NCBI GenBank assembly: GCA_016893485.2
Contig: JAFEKX020000001.1
Coordinates: 3,100,001-3,164,000, forward strand
Length of the DNA stretch: 64,000 bases
Reading direction: 5' to 3'
Origin: Streptomyces sp. P3
GTDB lineage: Bacteria; Actinomycetota; Actinomycetes; Streptomycetales; Streptomycetaceae
Shown here piece by piece: positions 48,366-58,098 of the stretch. Both the position numbers and the translations under genes were made by a program. The notes under the pieces are model-generated. The model was not told the origin of the DNA and searched no databases. It worked only from the letters and a program-made list of their open reading frames with translations. Each line of letters opens with the position of its first letter. The stretch's first letter is position 1.

Positions 48366-49724
48366 GTGGCCCTGCTTTCGGGATAGACACCGGTGAGGCT
48401 GTTCGGAGTGGAGGAGGGGGATGTCGTACGGCCGGGCATCGCCGCGCGGTAGCGGGCCACCGTGCCTTCGGCCGCCTTCGCCCAGGTGAAGCGGGCCAGG
48501 ACGCGTTCGCGGCCCGCCGCGCCGAGGCGGGCCCGGAGCGCCGGGTCGGCCAGCAGGCGGCTCAGCGCGGTGGCCAGCACCCCGGGGTCACCGGGCGGCA
48601 CCGCCAGGCACGTCTCGCCGTCACGGCCCGCGACCTCAGGGATCGCCCCGCCCGTCGTCGCGACGAGCGGTGTCCCCGTGGCCATCGCCTCCGCCGCCGG
48701 GAGCGAGAAGCCCTCGTACAGCGACGGCACGCAGGCGACCTCGGCCGAGCGGACCAGGTCGACGAGTTCGGCGTCGGTGATGCCCTTGACGAAGTCGACG
48801 GCGCCGTCGAGACCGTAGCGCTCGACGGCCTGGGCGACCGGGCCCTCCGTCGGACGCTTTCCTACGACGACGAGGTGCGCGTCGGGGTGTTCCGTGCGGA
48901 CCTTCGCCAGGGCCTCGACGAGGTGGACGAGGCCCTTGAGGGGGACGTCCGCGCTGGACGTGGTGACGATCCGGCCCGGCACCTGCGGGACGGACGGGTC
49001 CGGGGCGAACAGGTCGGTGTCGGCGCCGATGTGGACGACGTGGATGCGGTCGTCGCGGACGCCGAGGTGGTCGATGATCTCCTGGCGCGAGGTGCCGGAG
49101 ACGGTGAGCACGGAGGGCAGCCGGCGGGCGACGCGCTTCTGCATCTGCGTGAACGCGTACCAGCGGCGCTTGGACATCCGCTGCCGCCAGTCCTCGGCCG
49201 CGTCCAGCTCCAACTGCCGGTCCACGGTGATGGGGTGGTGGATCGTGGTGACGAGCGGCGCGCCGACGTCCCCAACAGGCCGTACCCCAGCGTCTGGTTG
49301 TCGTGAACGATGTCGAACTCGCCGCGCCGGGCCCGGAGATGACGCCGCGCGCGGAGCGAGAACGTGAGGGGCTCGGGAAGCCGCCGGTCCACATCGTGCC
49401 GACCTCGAGGGCGTCGATCCAGTCGCGGTACTCGTCGCGCTTCGGGGTGCGGAAGGGGTCCGGTGAGCGGTAGAGGTCGAGGGAGGGCAGCTCGGTGAGG
49501 GAGATGCCGTCGTAGCCCTCGTCGAGGACGGGATAGGGCTGGGAGCCGATGACCTCGACGCGGTGCCCGAGGCGGGCCAACTCGCGGGAGAGATGGCGGA
49601 CGTAGACGCCCTGCCCGCCGCAGAACGGGTTCCCCTTATAGGTGAGGAGTGCGATACGGAGCGGTCGCTCGCCGTCGGCTTCCAGGTCCTCCTGGGAACC
49701 CGCCTGACTGGCCTCAGCGGTCAC
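48359..49724 (-). CDS. GT4-family glycosyltransferase (two frame breaks)
   Basis: The N-terminal Rossmann half shows LRIALLTYKGNPFCGGQGVYVRHLSRELARLGHRVEVIG and, after a break near 49378, GEFDIVHDNQTLGYGLLG. After a second break near 49272 the C-terminal half has DRIHVVHIGADTDLFAPDP and the nucleotide-sugar site VPSLYEGFSLPAAEAMATGTPLVATTGGAIPEV (EX7E). Enzymes of this type transfer sugars from NDP-sugars with retention. Its own promoter would lie in the 49725-49934 gap with the KstR box, 55 nt upstream. It is the first gene of the operon. Confidence 0.83.
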
Positions 49725-49778
49725 TCTGAGCCCCCTTCTCCCTGCACTGTCCCGCGAGATTACGCCGGGACGCTAATC

Positions 49779-49792
49779 TAGAACAAGTTTCA
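49779..49792. promoter_or_regulatory. KstR box between kstR and the GT4 operon
   Basis: TAGAACAAGTTTCA matches TNNAACNNGTTNNA at all fixed positions. It lies 143 nt upstream of the KstR-like gene and 55 nt upstream of the GT4 start, so it could serve autoregulation of the regulator and also control the glycosyltransferase operon. Confidence 0.7.
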
Positions 49793-49934
49793 GACTTGAT
49801 CGTCCAGGAGGTTCTGAATCTACCGGCCGGTACGGGCGCTGTGAGAAGTGGATCAGGTGATTCACACCACGGCCGACACCCTGCCATGATCGGTCCGATC
49901 ACCCGCCCTCACCGACAGTCACGGAACGGGAGCC

Positions 49935-50581
49935 ATGCCAGCGCAAGCCAAGCCCGAAGCCACCGTGCGGACCTCGCCGCCCCTCACCGAGCGGCAGGAG
50001 GCCCGTCGGCGCCGCATCCTGCACGCGAGCGCGCAGCTGGCGAGCCGGGGCGGTTTCGACGCGGTGCAGATGCGGGAGGTCGCGGAGTCCTCGCAGGTGG
50101 CGCTCGGCACGCTCTACCGGTACTTCCCGTCCAAGGTGCATCTCCTGGTGGCCACGATGCAGGACCAGTTGGAGCACATGCACGGCACGCTGCGGAAGAA
50201 GCCGCCGGGCGGCGACAGCGCGGCGGAGCGGGTCGCGGAGACCCTGATGCGGGCCTTTCGGGCGCTCCAGCGCGAGCCGCATCTCGCCGACGCGATGGTC
50301 CGCGCGCTGACCTTCGCCGACCGCAGCGTCTCCCCGAGGTCGACCAGGTGTCCCGGCAGACCACGGTGATCATCCTGGACGCGATGGGCCTGGACGACCC
50401 GACCCCGGAGCAGCTCTCGGCGGTCCGCGTCATCGAGCACACCTGGCACTCGGCGCTGATCACCTGGCTCTCGGGCCGCGCGTCCATCGCCCAGGTGAAG
50501 ATCGACATCGAGACGGTGTGCCGGCTGATCGACCTCACTGACCCGGACCGCGGGGAGCGGGACACCCGCGGGGGTGCGTGA
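49935..50581 (+). CDS. kstR: KstR-like TetR-family repressor (one frame break)
   Basis: The HTH is RRRRILHASAQLASRGGFDAVQMREVAESSQVALGTLYRYFPSKVHLLVATMQDQLEHM, close in pattern to mycobacterial KstR. The ligand domain includes VAETLMRAFRALQREPHLADAMVRALTFADRSV and, after a break near 50335, DQVSRQTTVIILDAMGLDDPTPEQLSAVRVIEHTWHSALITWLSGRASIAQVKIDIE. KstR responds to CoA thioesters of sterol catabolites and represses side-chain and ring degradation genes. ATG 49935 is the start. Three matching boxes in this window support the assignment. Confidence 0.82.
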
Positions 50582-50613
50582 ACGACCGGCTGCGGGGGCA
50601 ACCGGCCGTTCAC
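50578..50613. terminator. Hairpin terminator overlapping the kstR stop codon
   Basis: GTGAACGACCGGCTGC and GCAACCGGCCGTTCAC pair over 14 of 16 positions around a GGGG loop. The TGA stop of the kstR gene lies inside the left arm. Confidence 0.65.
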
Positions 50614-51011
50614 GCCGTGGCGGATGCCGGCGTCCGGTTCCGGTCGGCCGCACAGCGCGCCACGGTCTTTCGGTCGGACACCGTCAACAGCCGCGTCTGT
50701 GCGGCCCGTTGGGCGTCCCGTCGGCGTACGGCGGGGGCCTCCGGCCCGTCGGCCGACTGCTCTCCCCGTGGGAGCAGCCGGCCGCGGACAGCACCGGGAG
50801 CCGTGTCCGCCGCGCCATGGGCGTTGGTCACACGCGCCGGTCGCGGGAGGCGAGGACGTGACCGGAACCCGTGCGGGCGAGTTGCTGCCCTCAAGGTGAC
50901 GGAGGGAGGTGGCCGGCGACCTTGCGTAAACCTTGTCCCGCTGGTGGGCAGGTGGTTGGGTGCGCGACGGAGAGTCCGTGAAGTGCGTGGGGGCGGGACG
51001 GTGGAGGCTGC
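50614..51011. other. Gap of about 400 bases without a recognisable gene
   Basis: Nothing between the kstR terminator and the SARP start looks coding in either direction: open frames are Arg-rich noise. The promoter of the SARP gene must be here. A GGAGGCTGC precedes its start at 51012; no heptamer repeats typical of SARP sites stand out. Confidence 0.45.
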
Positions 51012-54000
51012 GTGACGGGATTTCGGCTGCTGGGGCCCGTGGAGTTGTGGGTGGCGGGCCGTCCGGTGGAGCTGGGCCCCGCCAAGCGGCGCACGGTCCT
51101 CGCGGCACTGCTGGTGGACGCGGGCCGCTGGGTGCCGGCGGAGACGCTGATCGACCGGGTGTGGGGAGGATCCACCGGCGCAGGTGCGGGCCACGTTGTA
51201 CGCGCATGTCGCTCGGATACGGCGCGTGCTCGGGGAGGTGGGGGCGGGGCTTGCCGGGGACTTCGGGGCTCCGAACACGCCGTGGATTCCCGGACTTCGA
51301 GGATTCTGCGGGCTCCCTCGACTCTCACCAGGCCGAAGTCTCCTCCCCGCACCGGTGTTGGTGCGCGGCCCCGCCGGCTACCGCCTGGACGTCACCCCGG
51401 ACCTGGTCGACGCGCAGCGCTTCCGGGACCTGGTCGCGCGGGCGCGTCGGACCGAAGTCCCCGACGCCGTACGGGTGTTGACGCTGCGGGAGGCGATGGG
51501 CCTGTGGCGGGGCACGCCGTTGGCCGGACTGACCGGGGAGTGGGCGGGTCGCACCCGGGAGAGCTGGCTGCACCAGTACGTCGACGCCGTACTCGCCTGG
51601 GCGGACGCCGAACTCCGGGTCGGCGGGCACCTCGTGGTGATCGACACCCTGTCCGGCCTCGTCGCCGAACACCCGCTCGTCGAACCGCTCACTGTGGCGC
51701 TGATGCGGGCCCTGCACGCCGCCGGACGCACCCCGAGGCACTCACGTGCTACGCCGGTCTCCGCAAGCGGCTCGCCGACGAACTCGGCACCGCCCCGGGC
51801 GCGGAGGCCCGCCAGGAACACCAGGCCCTGCTGACCGGGAAGGCCGCACCGCGCCCGCCGTACGGCGCTGGGAACGCGAACGGGAACGGGAACGAGCGCG
51901 CCAGGGTCGTACCCGCTCAACTCCCTCTGGACGCGGTCGGTTTCACCGGGCGTGAGGAGGAACTCGCGCGGCTGGAGCAGGTGTTGGGGGCGAGCGGGCC
52001 GCAGCCGTCCGCCGTGGTGGTGTCGGCGGTGTCCGGGACGGCGGGCGTGGGCAAGACGGCGCTGGCGGTGCACTGGGCGCACCGGGCCCGGAACCGTTTC
52101 CCGGACGGCCAGTTGTACGTCAACCTGCGTGGCTACGACCCCGACCGCCCGATGACCGCCCCCGACGCGCTGGTCCGCTTCCTGACCGCGCTCGGGGTGT
52201 CCGGGCAGGACATCCCGCTGGAGCCGGACGACCGGGCGGCGCGCTACCGCACGGAGGTCGCGGGGCGCCGGATGCTGATCGTGCTCGACAACGCGGCGAC
52301 CGTGGAACAGGTCCGTCCGCTGCTGCCCGGCACCGGTTCCTGCGCGGTGCTGGTGACCAGCCGCGACAGCCTGGCCGGGCTGGTCGTGCGGGAGGGCGCC
52401 CAGCGGCTGGACCTCGACCTGTTGCCCGCCGACGCGGCCCGCACCCTGCTGCGCCGGCTCATCGGCCCGCGCGCCGAGGCCGAACCCGACGCGGTCGGCA
52501 CCCTCGCCGCGCAGTGCGCCCGGCTCCCGCTGGCGCTCCGGGTCGCCGCGGAACTGGCCGCCGCCCGCCCCACCACTCCGCTGGCCGATCTGGTCGCCGA
52601 ACTCGCCGACCAGCAGCGGCGGTTGTTTCTGCTGAACGCGGACGGCGACCCCGGGCCGCCGTGGTCACGGTGTTCTCCTGGTCGCTGCGGTACCTCCCGG
52701 CGGACGCGGCACGGACGTTCCGCCTGCTCGGCCTGCGACCCGGCCCCGACCTGGACGCGTACGCCACCGCCGCGCTCACCGGCACCACTCCGGCCGACGC
52801 GCAGCGATCGCTCGACGTCCTCGCCCGCGCCCACCTGGTCCAGCGCGTGGACGCCGCCCGCTACGGCATGCACGACCTGCTGCGCGCCTACGCGGCCGGG
52901 CTGGCGAGCGCCCAGGACACACCGGAGGCCCGCGAGGCGGCGCTGGACGGACTCTTCGACCACTACCTCGCGACCGCCGCCGCCGCGATGGACCGACTCC
53001 ACCCGGCCGAGGCCCACTTACGCCCCACCGCGCCCGAGACCTCGACTCCCGTGCCGGACCTGTCGGACCCGGACGCGGCCCGCGCCTGGCTGTCCACCGA
53101 GCGCGCGTGCCTGACGGCGATGGCGGCACACACCGCCGCGCACGGCCGTCCCACCCACGCGATCCGTCTCTCGCAGACCCTGTACCGCCATCTCATCAGC
53201 GGCCGGCACACAGACGGCCTCACGATCCACGGCCACGCCCGCGACGCGGCCCGTCTGCTCGACGACCCGGCGAGCGAGGCCCGCGCGCTTCTGGGCATCG
53301 GCACGGCCCACTACCAACTGGCCCGCCACGAACCGGCCCGCCACCACCTCCAGGAGGCCCTGACCCTGTTCCGCCGGGCCGACGACCCGACGGGCCAGGC
53401 CCGCGCCCTGACCAACCTCGGCCTGGTCGACGAACGCCTGGGCCGATTCAGCACGGCGGTCGCCTACTTGGAGCAGGCGCTGACGCTCTACCGAAGCACC
53501 GGCGACACGGCCGGCGAATCGATCGCACTGAAGAATCTCGCCCATGTCGAGGGCCAGTTGGGCCGCTACGACGAGTCCGCCGACCACCTCCACCAGTCCC
53601 TGGCCCTGCTGCGTCGCACCGGCAACCGCTACCTGGAGGCGCACGCGCTGATGGACCTGGGCACGGTCGAGACCCGCCTCGACCGCCTGGACGAGGCGGC
53701 CGTCCACCAGGAACAGGCCCTGGCCCTCCTGCGAGAGGTGGGCGACGGCTACGGCGAGGCGGGTGCCCTGCACGGCCTGGGCGTCGTCCACTCCCGCCGC
53801 AACCGCCCCGCGAAGGCGGCCGATTGCCACCGCGAGGCCCTCGCCCTCTACTCCCGCAACGGCGACCGCGACGGCGAGGCCCGAGCCCTCAACGGCCTCG
53901 GCGAAGCGGCCCGAGCCACCGCCCAACCAGCCGAAGCCCTCACCCACCACACCCAGGCCCTCACCATCGCCGAGGACATCAGCAACCCGGGCCAACAGGC

Positions 54001-54192
54001 CCGAGCCCACGCGGGCTTGGCGGAAACCCACGAATCCCTGGCGAACATCCCCGCCGCAACCCACCACTACGAACGCGCACTTGCCCTCTACCAGGAACAC
54101 GGCATGCCGGAGGCGACCACGATCAGAAAGCACCTGAACACGCTGACGGGGGCCACCGGCGCCCCTGCCCCCGGGCCGACGAACCGGACTAG
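51012..54192 (+). CDS. AfsR/SARP-family regulator with NB-ARC and TPR domains (several frame breaks)
   Basis: The SARP winged helix is FRLLGPVELWVAGRPVELGPAKRRTVLAALLVDAGRWVPAETLIDRVWG, then after a break near 51175 QVRATLYAHVARIRRVLGEVGAG. The bacterial transcriptional activation domain follows (YRLDVTPDLVDAQRFRDLV to LRALHAAGRT, break near 51735, ALTCYAGLRKRLADELGTAPGAE). The NB-ARC ATPase shows VSGTAGVGKTALAVHWAH, RMLIVLDNAATVEQVRPLLPG and LPLALRVAAELAA. After a break near 52665 come winged-helix and about eight TPRs (LTNLGLVDERLGRFSTAVAYLEQALTLYRSTGD). An extra segment (about 51240-51360) splits the N-terminal domain. Targets are not indicated by neighbours. Confidence 0.85.
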
Positions 54193-55251
54193 GCCAGGTC
54201 CGCGTCTCCCCGTAGGTCTGGCGGTACTCGTCGCGATATCGGCGCAGCCGGGGCGCGTTCACGGCGGGCAGCCGGACCAGGGTGTCGTCGAAGGAGTGGT
54301 AGTGAGCCGCCAGTGGACGCCAAGGGCGCCGCGGCAGGGGGTAGTCGTCGCGGAGGACGCCCTCCGGGAGGCTCCCGGTCGCGGGCATCGGCGAGGTCTC
54401 GCCCGGATGCGCGAGGTACGCCCAGACCCCGCTGTCCAGCGGCACCACGGCCCCCTCGTCGCCCGGCGGACGCCAGGACGCGCCTGTGAGGGGATGGCGT
54501 GGGACGAGCAGGACGTCGGGTCGGGGCCGGGGCGGCGGGAGTCCCGGGCCGGCCAGTGCCAGGGACCGGGCGCCGGGTGCGGCGGGTAGCCGCAGGCCCA
54601 CGGCGTGGCCGAGCAGCTCGGCGACGGGACCGGCCGGTAGGTCCACCGGACGGTCCCCGGTGACGGCCACGAGATGGGCCAGTGCGACTCCGACCGCCGC
54701 CTCCCAACGGGGCTCCACGACCCGTCGGGTTCCACGGGCGGGACGCGATGCTCGGGGCGGCCCAACTCGTCCCAGTCCGGCGGCGGAACGGCCGGGAGCC
54801 CCGAGGAGCGGCGGACGACCGCGTCGGGTTCGAGCCACACCATCTGCCACATCCCGCAGTCGTCCAGCCGGGTGGCCACGGCGCGCCCGCACCCTTCGCA
54901 CGCCAGGTTGGGACCGGCCCGGCCGTCCACACCCCGGCAGTAGCCCTCGCACTTGCCGGGGATCAGGGTCATCGACCGGGAGTCGCCGGGGGCGATGACG
55001 ATCCTGTTCCGCGCGCCGAAGGACACTGAGTACACCGGCGCGAACACGCCCTGCCGTGCGGCGAGTTCGGCTCCGACGTCCTTCCACGGTCGCCAGGGCG
55101 GTCCGGTGGGCCGCGGGTCGACGGCGTACGTTGCGGGCTCCATCAGCGGCGGGTGGAGTTGCTCCCACGCCCCGTAGTAGGTGTGAACGGGGAGCGCGAC
55201 CCGGGACACCGCCGCCGTCAGCTCCGTGCCGCACCCGGCACACACGAACAC
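54189..55251 (-). CDS. Conserved hypothetical protein with CxxC zinc motifs (frame breaks)
   Basis: GTG 55251 starts VFVCAGCGTELTAAVSR, with one CxxC at residues 4-7; a second group, KCEGYCRGVDGRAGPNLACEGCGRAV, lies about 100 residues later. HTYYGAWEQLHPPLMEPATYAVDP and GARNRIVIAPGDSRSMTLIPG are typical of an actinomycete-only family. After a break near 54710 the second half is EAAVGVALAHLVAVTGDRPVDLPAGPVAELLGHAVGLRLP to YRDEYRQTYG, with a further break near the stop at 54189. It converges on the SARP gene. The function is unknown. Confidence 0.6.
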
Positions 55252-55331
55252 GTCCAAACAAGCGCCCCTAGCCCCGATTCCCGGGGATTGTGCCTGGCCC
55301 ACAGCGGAGAATCCATCGGATTTCGAACGGC

Positions 55332-56195
55332 CTAGCCGACCGACACCAGCCCGCTCCAGCTCCGTCCGATCGGTGTCTCCGCCGCCCACCGGTCAAGCAG
55401 TAGTCGGGCCTCGTCTTCCGGAGCGGCCAGGGAGACCTGTTGGGCGCCGGAGGTCATGGTGTCCTGTTGTTCGTGGGTGCCCTCGCTGCAGCAGGCGCAC
55501 AGGGTGCGTACGGCGCTGGCCGGTTCGGCGCCGAGGGCGTGGTCGGTGAAGAGGGTGAGGAGTGCCTTGAGGTCGGCTATGTCGGCGGCGGCCACCGTCA
55601 CTTCCAGGGTGGGGAGTTCGGAGGGTTCGAAGAGCAACAGCTCGTCGAACACGGGGACTTCGACGCCGCCGAAGATCCGGTGGCCCTTGGGTTCGCCGTC
55701 GTGGACGACGATCTCGCCGTAGCGACGGCCGCCGGTGACGGGGACGTTGACGACCTTGCCTCGGGTGGGGCAGAGGCGTTGGATCCAGACGACCTCTCGG
55801 GAGCCGTCCGCGTCCAGGCGTACGCATGCCGGGCCGAACTCCGCCTGGATCGGCCCCTCGCCGTCCGGGAGTTCGATGCCGAAGCCGGTCCAGGCGTCCC
55901 GGGCCACCGTCCAGTCGCGCTGGATGGTGGCCGCGATGCCGAGGTTCCAGTACGCAGGGTCGCCCTCGCCGCGCGGGGCGCGGGCCGCCGCCTCGCGGCC
56001 CAACTCGTAGGCCTTGGGCCAGTTCCGCAGGAACTTGTGGGCGAGCGCGGCGTCGTACCACCACACCCCGCTCGCCTTCTCGTCCGGGAAGTGCGCGAGC
56101 AGTTGCTCGTGGAGTTCGGCGGAGCGCAGCCAGTCCTCGGCGTCCCACGCCGTGCGTGCCTCCTCGAGCAACTGTCGCGCCTCGGACTTCTTCAT
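55332..56195 (-). CDS. Conserved hypothetical TPR-like protein
   Basis: The 287-residue protein has a TPR-like N-terminal half (MKKSEARQLLEEARTAWDAEDWLRSAELHEQLLAHFPDEK and AALAHKFLRNWPKAYELGREAAARAPRGEGDPAYWNLGIAATI). A beta-rich C-terminal half carries REVVWIQRLCPTRGKVVNVPVTGGRRYGEIVVHDGEPKG and a CACC pair (residues 234-237). The frame is intact. A family of such proteins is widespread; the C-terminal part may handle ligand recognition. No partner is indicated by the neighbours. Confidence 0.7.
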   Translation of the reverse strand: MKKSEARQLLEEARTAWDAEDWLRSAELHEQLLAHFPDEKASGVWWYDAALAHKFLRNWPKAYELGREAAARAPRGEGDPAYWNLGIAATIQRDWTVARDAWTGFGIELPDGEGPIQAEFGPACVRLDADGSREVVWIQRLCPTRGKVVNVPVTGGRRYGEIVVHDGEPKGHRIFGGVEVPVFDELLLFEPSELPTLEVTVAAADIADLKALLTLFTDHALGAEPASAVRTLCACCSEGTHEQQDTMTSGAQQVSLAAPEDEARLLLDRWAAETPIGRSWSGLVSVG

Positions 56196-56247
56196 GTGCT
56201 CCCACCCCGGTCGATCGTTCCGCTACGACCGGTGGAGCGTAGGCCGC

Positions 56248-56520
56248 CTACTCCTCGGGCGGGAACACCGGCTCTCCGCTGCCCAGTAGCGTGATCATGA
56301 TGGCCTCCACCGGGCAGCCCTCCGCCGCCGCGAGGATCTTCTCGTTGGCGTCGGACTCGGGGGCGGTCGGGTGGGACTGCATGGCCGTGTCGAGGCGGAA
56401 GCGGTCGGGGGCCTGGTGGGTGCACTGTGCCGAGCCGATGCAGATGGAGCGGTCGACCTCTATCTGCCAGCGGTCGCCCGCCCCCACGCTCGAATACGCT
56501 CGCGCGGGAGGTACCCCCAT
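56248..56520 (-). CDS. [3Fe-4S] ferredoxin
   Basis: The 90-residue protein has WQIEVDRSICIGSAQCTHQAPDRFRLD and AAEGCPVEAI, giving cysteines 27, 33 and 69: three ligands in the pattern C-x5-C ... CP, as in Streptomyces [3Fe-4S] ferredoxins that feed cytochromes P450. ATG 56520 lies eight bases after GGGAGGGG; a GTG at 56529 overlapping the upstream stop is the alternative. It is directly downstream of the aldehyde dehydrogenase on the same strand. No P450 lies in the window. Confidence 0.83.
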   Translation of the reverse strand: MGVPPARAYSSVGAGDRWQIEVDRSICIGSAQCTHQAPDRFRLDTAMQSHPTAPESDANEKILAAAEGCPVEAIMITLLGSGEPVFPPEE

Positions 56521-56525
56521 CGCGC

Positions 56526-57979
56526 TCACCCCTCCCAGCCGGCGGGCAGGTGGATCATCTTGTGTTCGAGGAACTCGAGTAGCCCTCGGGCCCGAACTCC
56601 CGTCCCAGGCCGCTGTTCTTGTAGCCGCCGAAGGGGCCGAGCATGTCGAGGCTGAAGGTGTTGACGGAGTAGGTGCCGGTGCGGACCTGGCGGGCGATGT
56701 CGATGCCGTGGGCGACGTCGCCGGTCCAGACGCTGCCGCTGAGGCCGTAGTCGGAGTCGTTGGCGATCTTCACGGCGTCGGTCTCGTCGCCGTACGGGAG
56801 GAGGCAGATGACCGGGCCGAAGATCTCCTCGCGGGCGATGCGCATGGAGTTGTCGACGTCGCCGAAGAGGGTGGGTTCGACGTACCAGCCGTGGTCGAGG
56901 CCGGGTGGACGGCCGCCGCCCGTGAGGATCTTGGCGCCTTCCTCCTGGCCGATGCGGATGTAGTCGAGGTTGCGTTGCTGCTGGCGCCTGGCCACCAGCG
57001 GGCCCACCTGGGTGGCCGGGTCGAGCGGGTCGCCGACGACGAGGGCGCCGGCCGCCGCCGCGAACGCGTCCGCGAACTCGTCGTAGCGCGAGCGCGGTAC
57101 GAGGATGCGGGTCTGGGCGACGCAGGCCTGGCCGTTGTTCATCCAGGCGGCCGAGACGATGCCCGGGACGGAGGTCGTGATGTCGGCGTCGGGCAGGACG
57201 ATCGCCGCCGACTTGCCGCCCAACTCCAGTGTCACGCGCGTGAGATGACGGGCGGCGACCTCCATCACGCGCTTGCCGGCGGCGACGGAACCGGTGAAGG
57301 AGACCTTGTCGATGCCGGGGTGTCCGACGAGGTATTCGCTGACCTCGCGGTCGGCGGGGAGGATCGACAGGACGCCCTCGGGCAGCCCCGCCTCCTTCGC
57401 TATCTCGCCCAACAGGTAGGCGTCCAGGGGCGATTCGGGCGACGGCTTGAGGATCGCCGTGCAGCCGGTGAGCAGCGCGGGCGCGAGCTTGGCGGCGGCG
57501 ACGAACTGCGGGACGTTCCAAGGGACTACGGCCGCGACCACCCCAACCGGCTCTCGCCGTACGAGGATCTTGCCGAGGACGCCGTCGCGCCGCTCCTCGT
57601 AGGTGAAGTCCTTCGCGACGGTGATCGCCGCGTCCCACACCATCATCGCGCCGAGGGCCTGTCCGAGGATGCTCCAGGAGTACGGCGACCCGTTCTCGGA
57701 GGAGATGACGCGGCCGATCTCCTCGTACCGGGCGGCGATCGCGTCCTTGATGCGGGTGACGACCGCGATCCGCTCGTCGAGGGTCATGCGCGGCCAGGGT
57801 CCCTCGTCGAAGGCCTTGCGCGCCACGGCGACCGCGCGGTCCACGTCCTGGGTAGACGCGTGCGGGACGCGTCCGATGACCTCCTCGGTGTGCGGGGAGA
57901 TCACCTCGATGACGTCCGTGCCCAGCGGATCGGTCAACTCCCCGCCGATGAACAGCTGTCGGTGTTCCACGAGCTCCGT
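56526..57979 (-). CDS. Aldehyde dehydrogenase (one frame break near the 3' end)
   Basis: About 484 residues. The NAD-binding PWNVPQFVAAAKLAPALLTGCTAILKPSPESP, catalytic glutamate in VTLELGGKSAAIVLPDAD and nucleophile cysteine in AAWMNNGQACVAQTRIL are all present, as is the C-terminal YGLSGSVWTGDVAHGIDIARQVRTGTYSVN. After GLGREFGPEG a break near 56580 restores the normal end LEFLEHKMIHLPAGWEG. ATG 57979 (MTELVEHRQLFIGGEL) is chosen over the earlier ATG at 58021. It oxidises aldehydes to acids, and overlaps the ferredoxin start region by coupling. Confidence 0.87.
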
Positions 57980-58044
57980 CATGGCCGATTGCCTCCCCGG
58001 TACCGCAGTCTGACGATCCATCAGATACGAAGACTGAATACCAG

Positions 58045-58079
58045 TTCCGGTCGATGGAGTCCACGTATAGTGGCCGGAA
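58045..58079. promoter_or_regulatory. Nested inverted repeats between divergent ALDH and metallo-hydrolase genes
   Basis: TTCCGG (58045) and CCGGAA (58074) enclose an inner CCAC-GTATA-GTGG palindrome (58061-58073). The inner part contains TATAGT, which could be the -10 box for the plus-strand gene at 58099. The position suits an operator controlling both divergent genes. Confidence 0.4.
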
Positions 58080-58098
58080 GGCGGCGATTGGGGAGTCG

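Noticed and set aside
53018..55261. A 747-residue minus-strand open frame opposite the SARP TPR region
   Set aside because: Composition of antisense noise (G-R-V-Q-G repeats mirroring TPR codons); only its upstream part coincides with the real 54189-55251 gene in a different reading.
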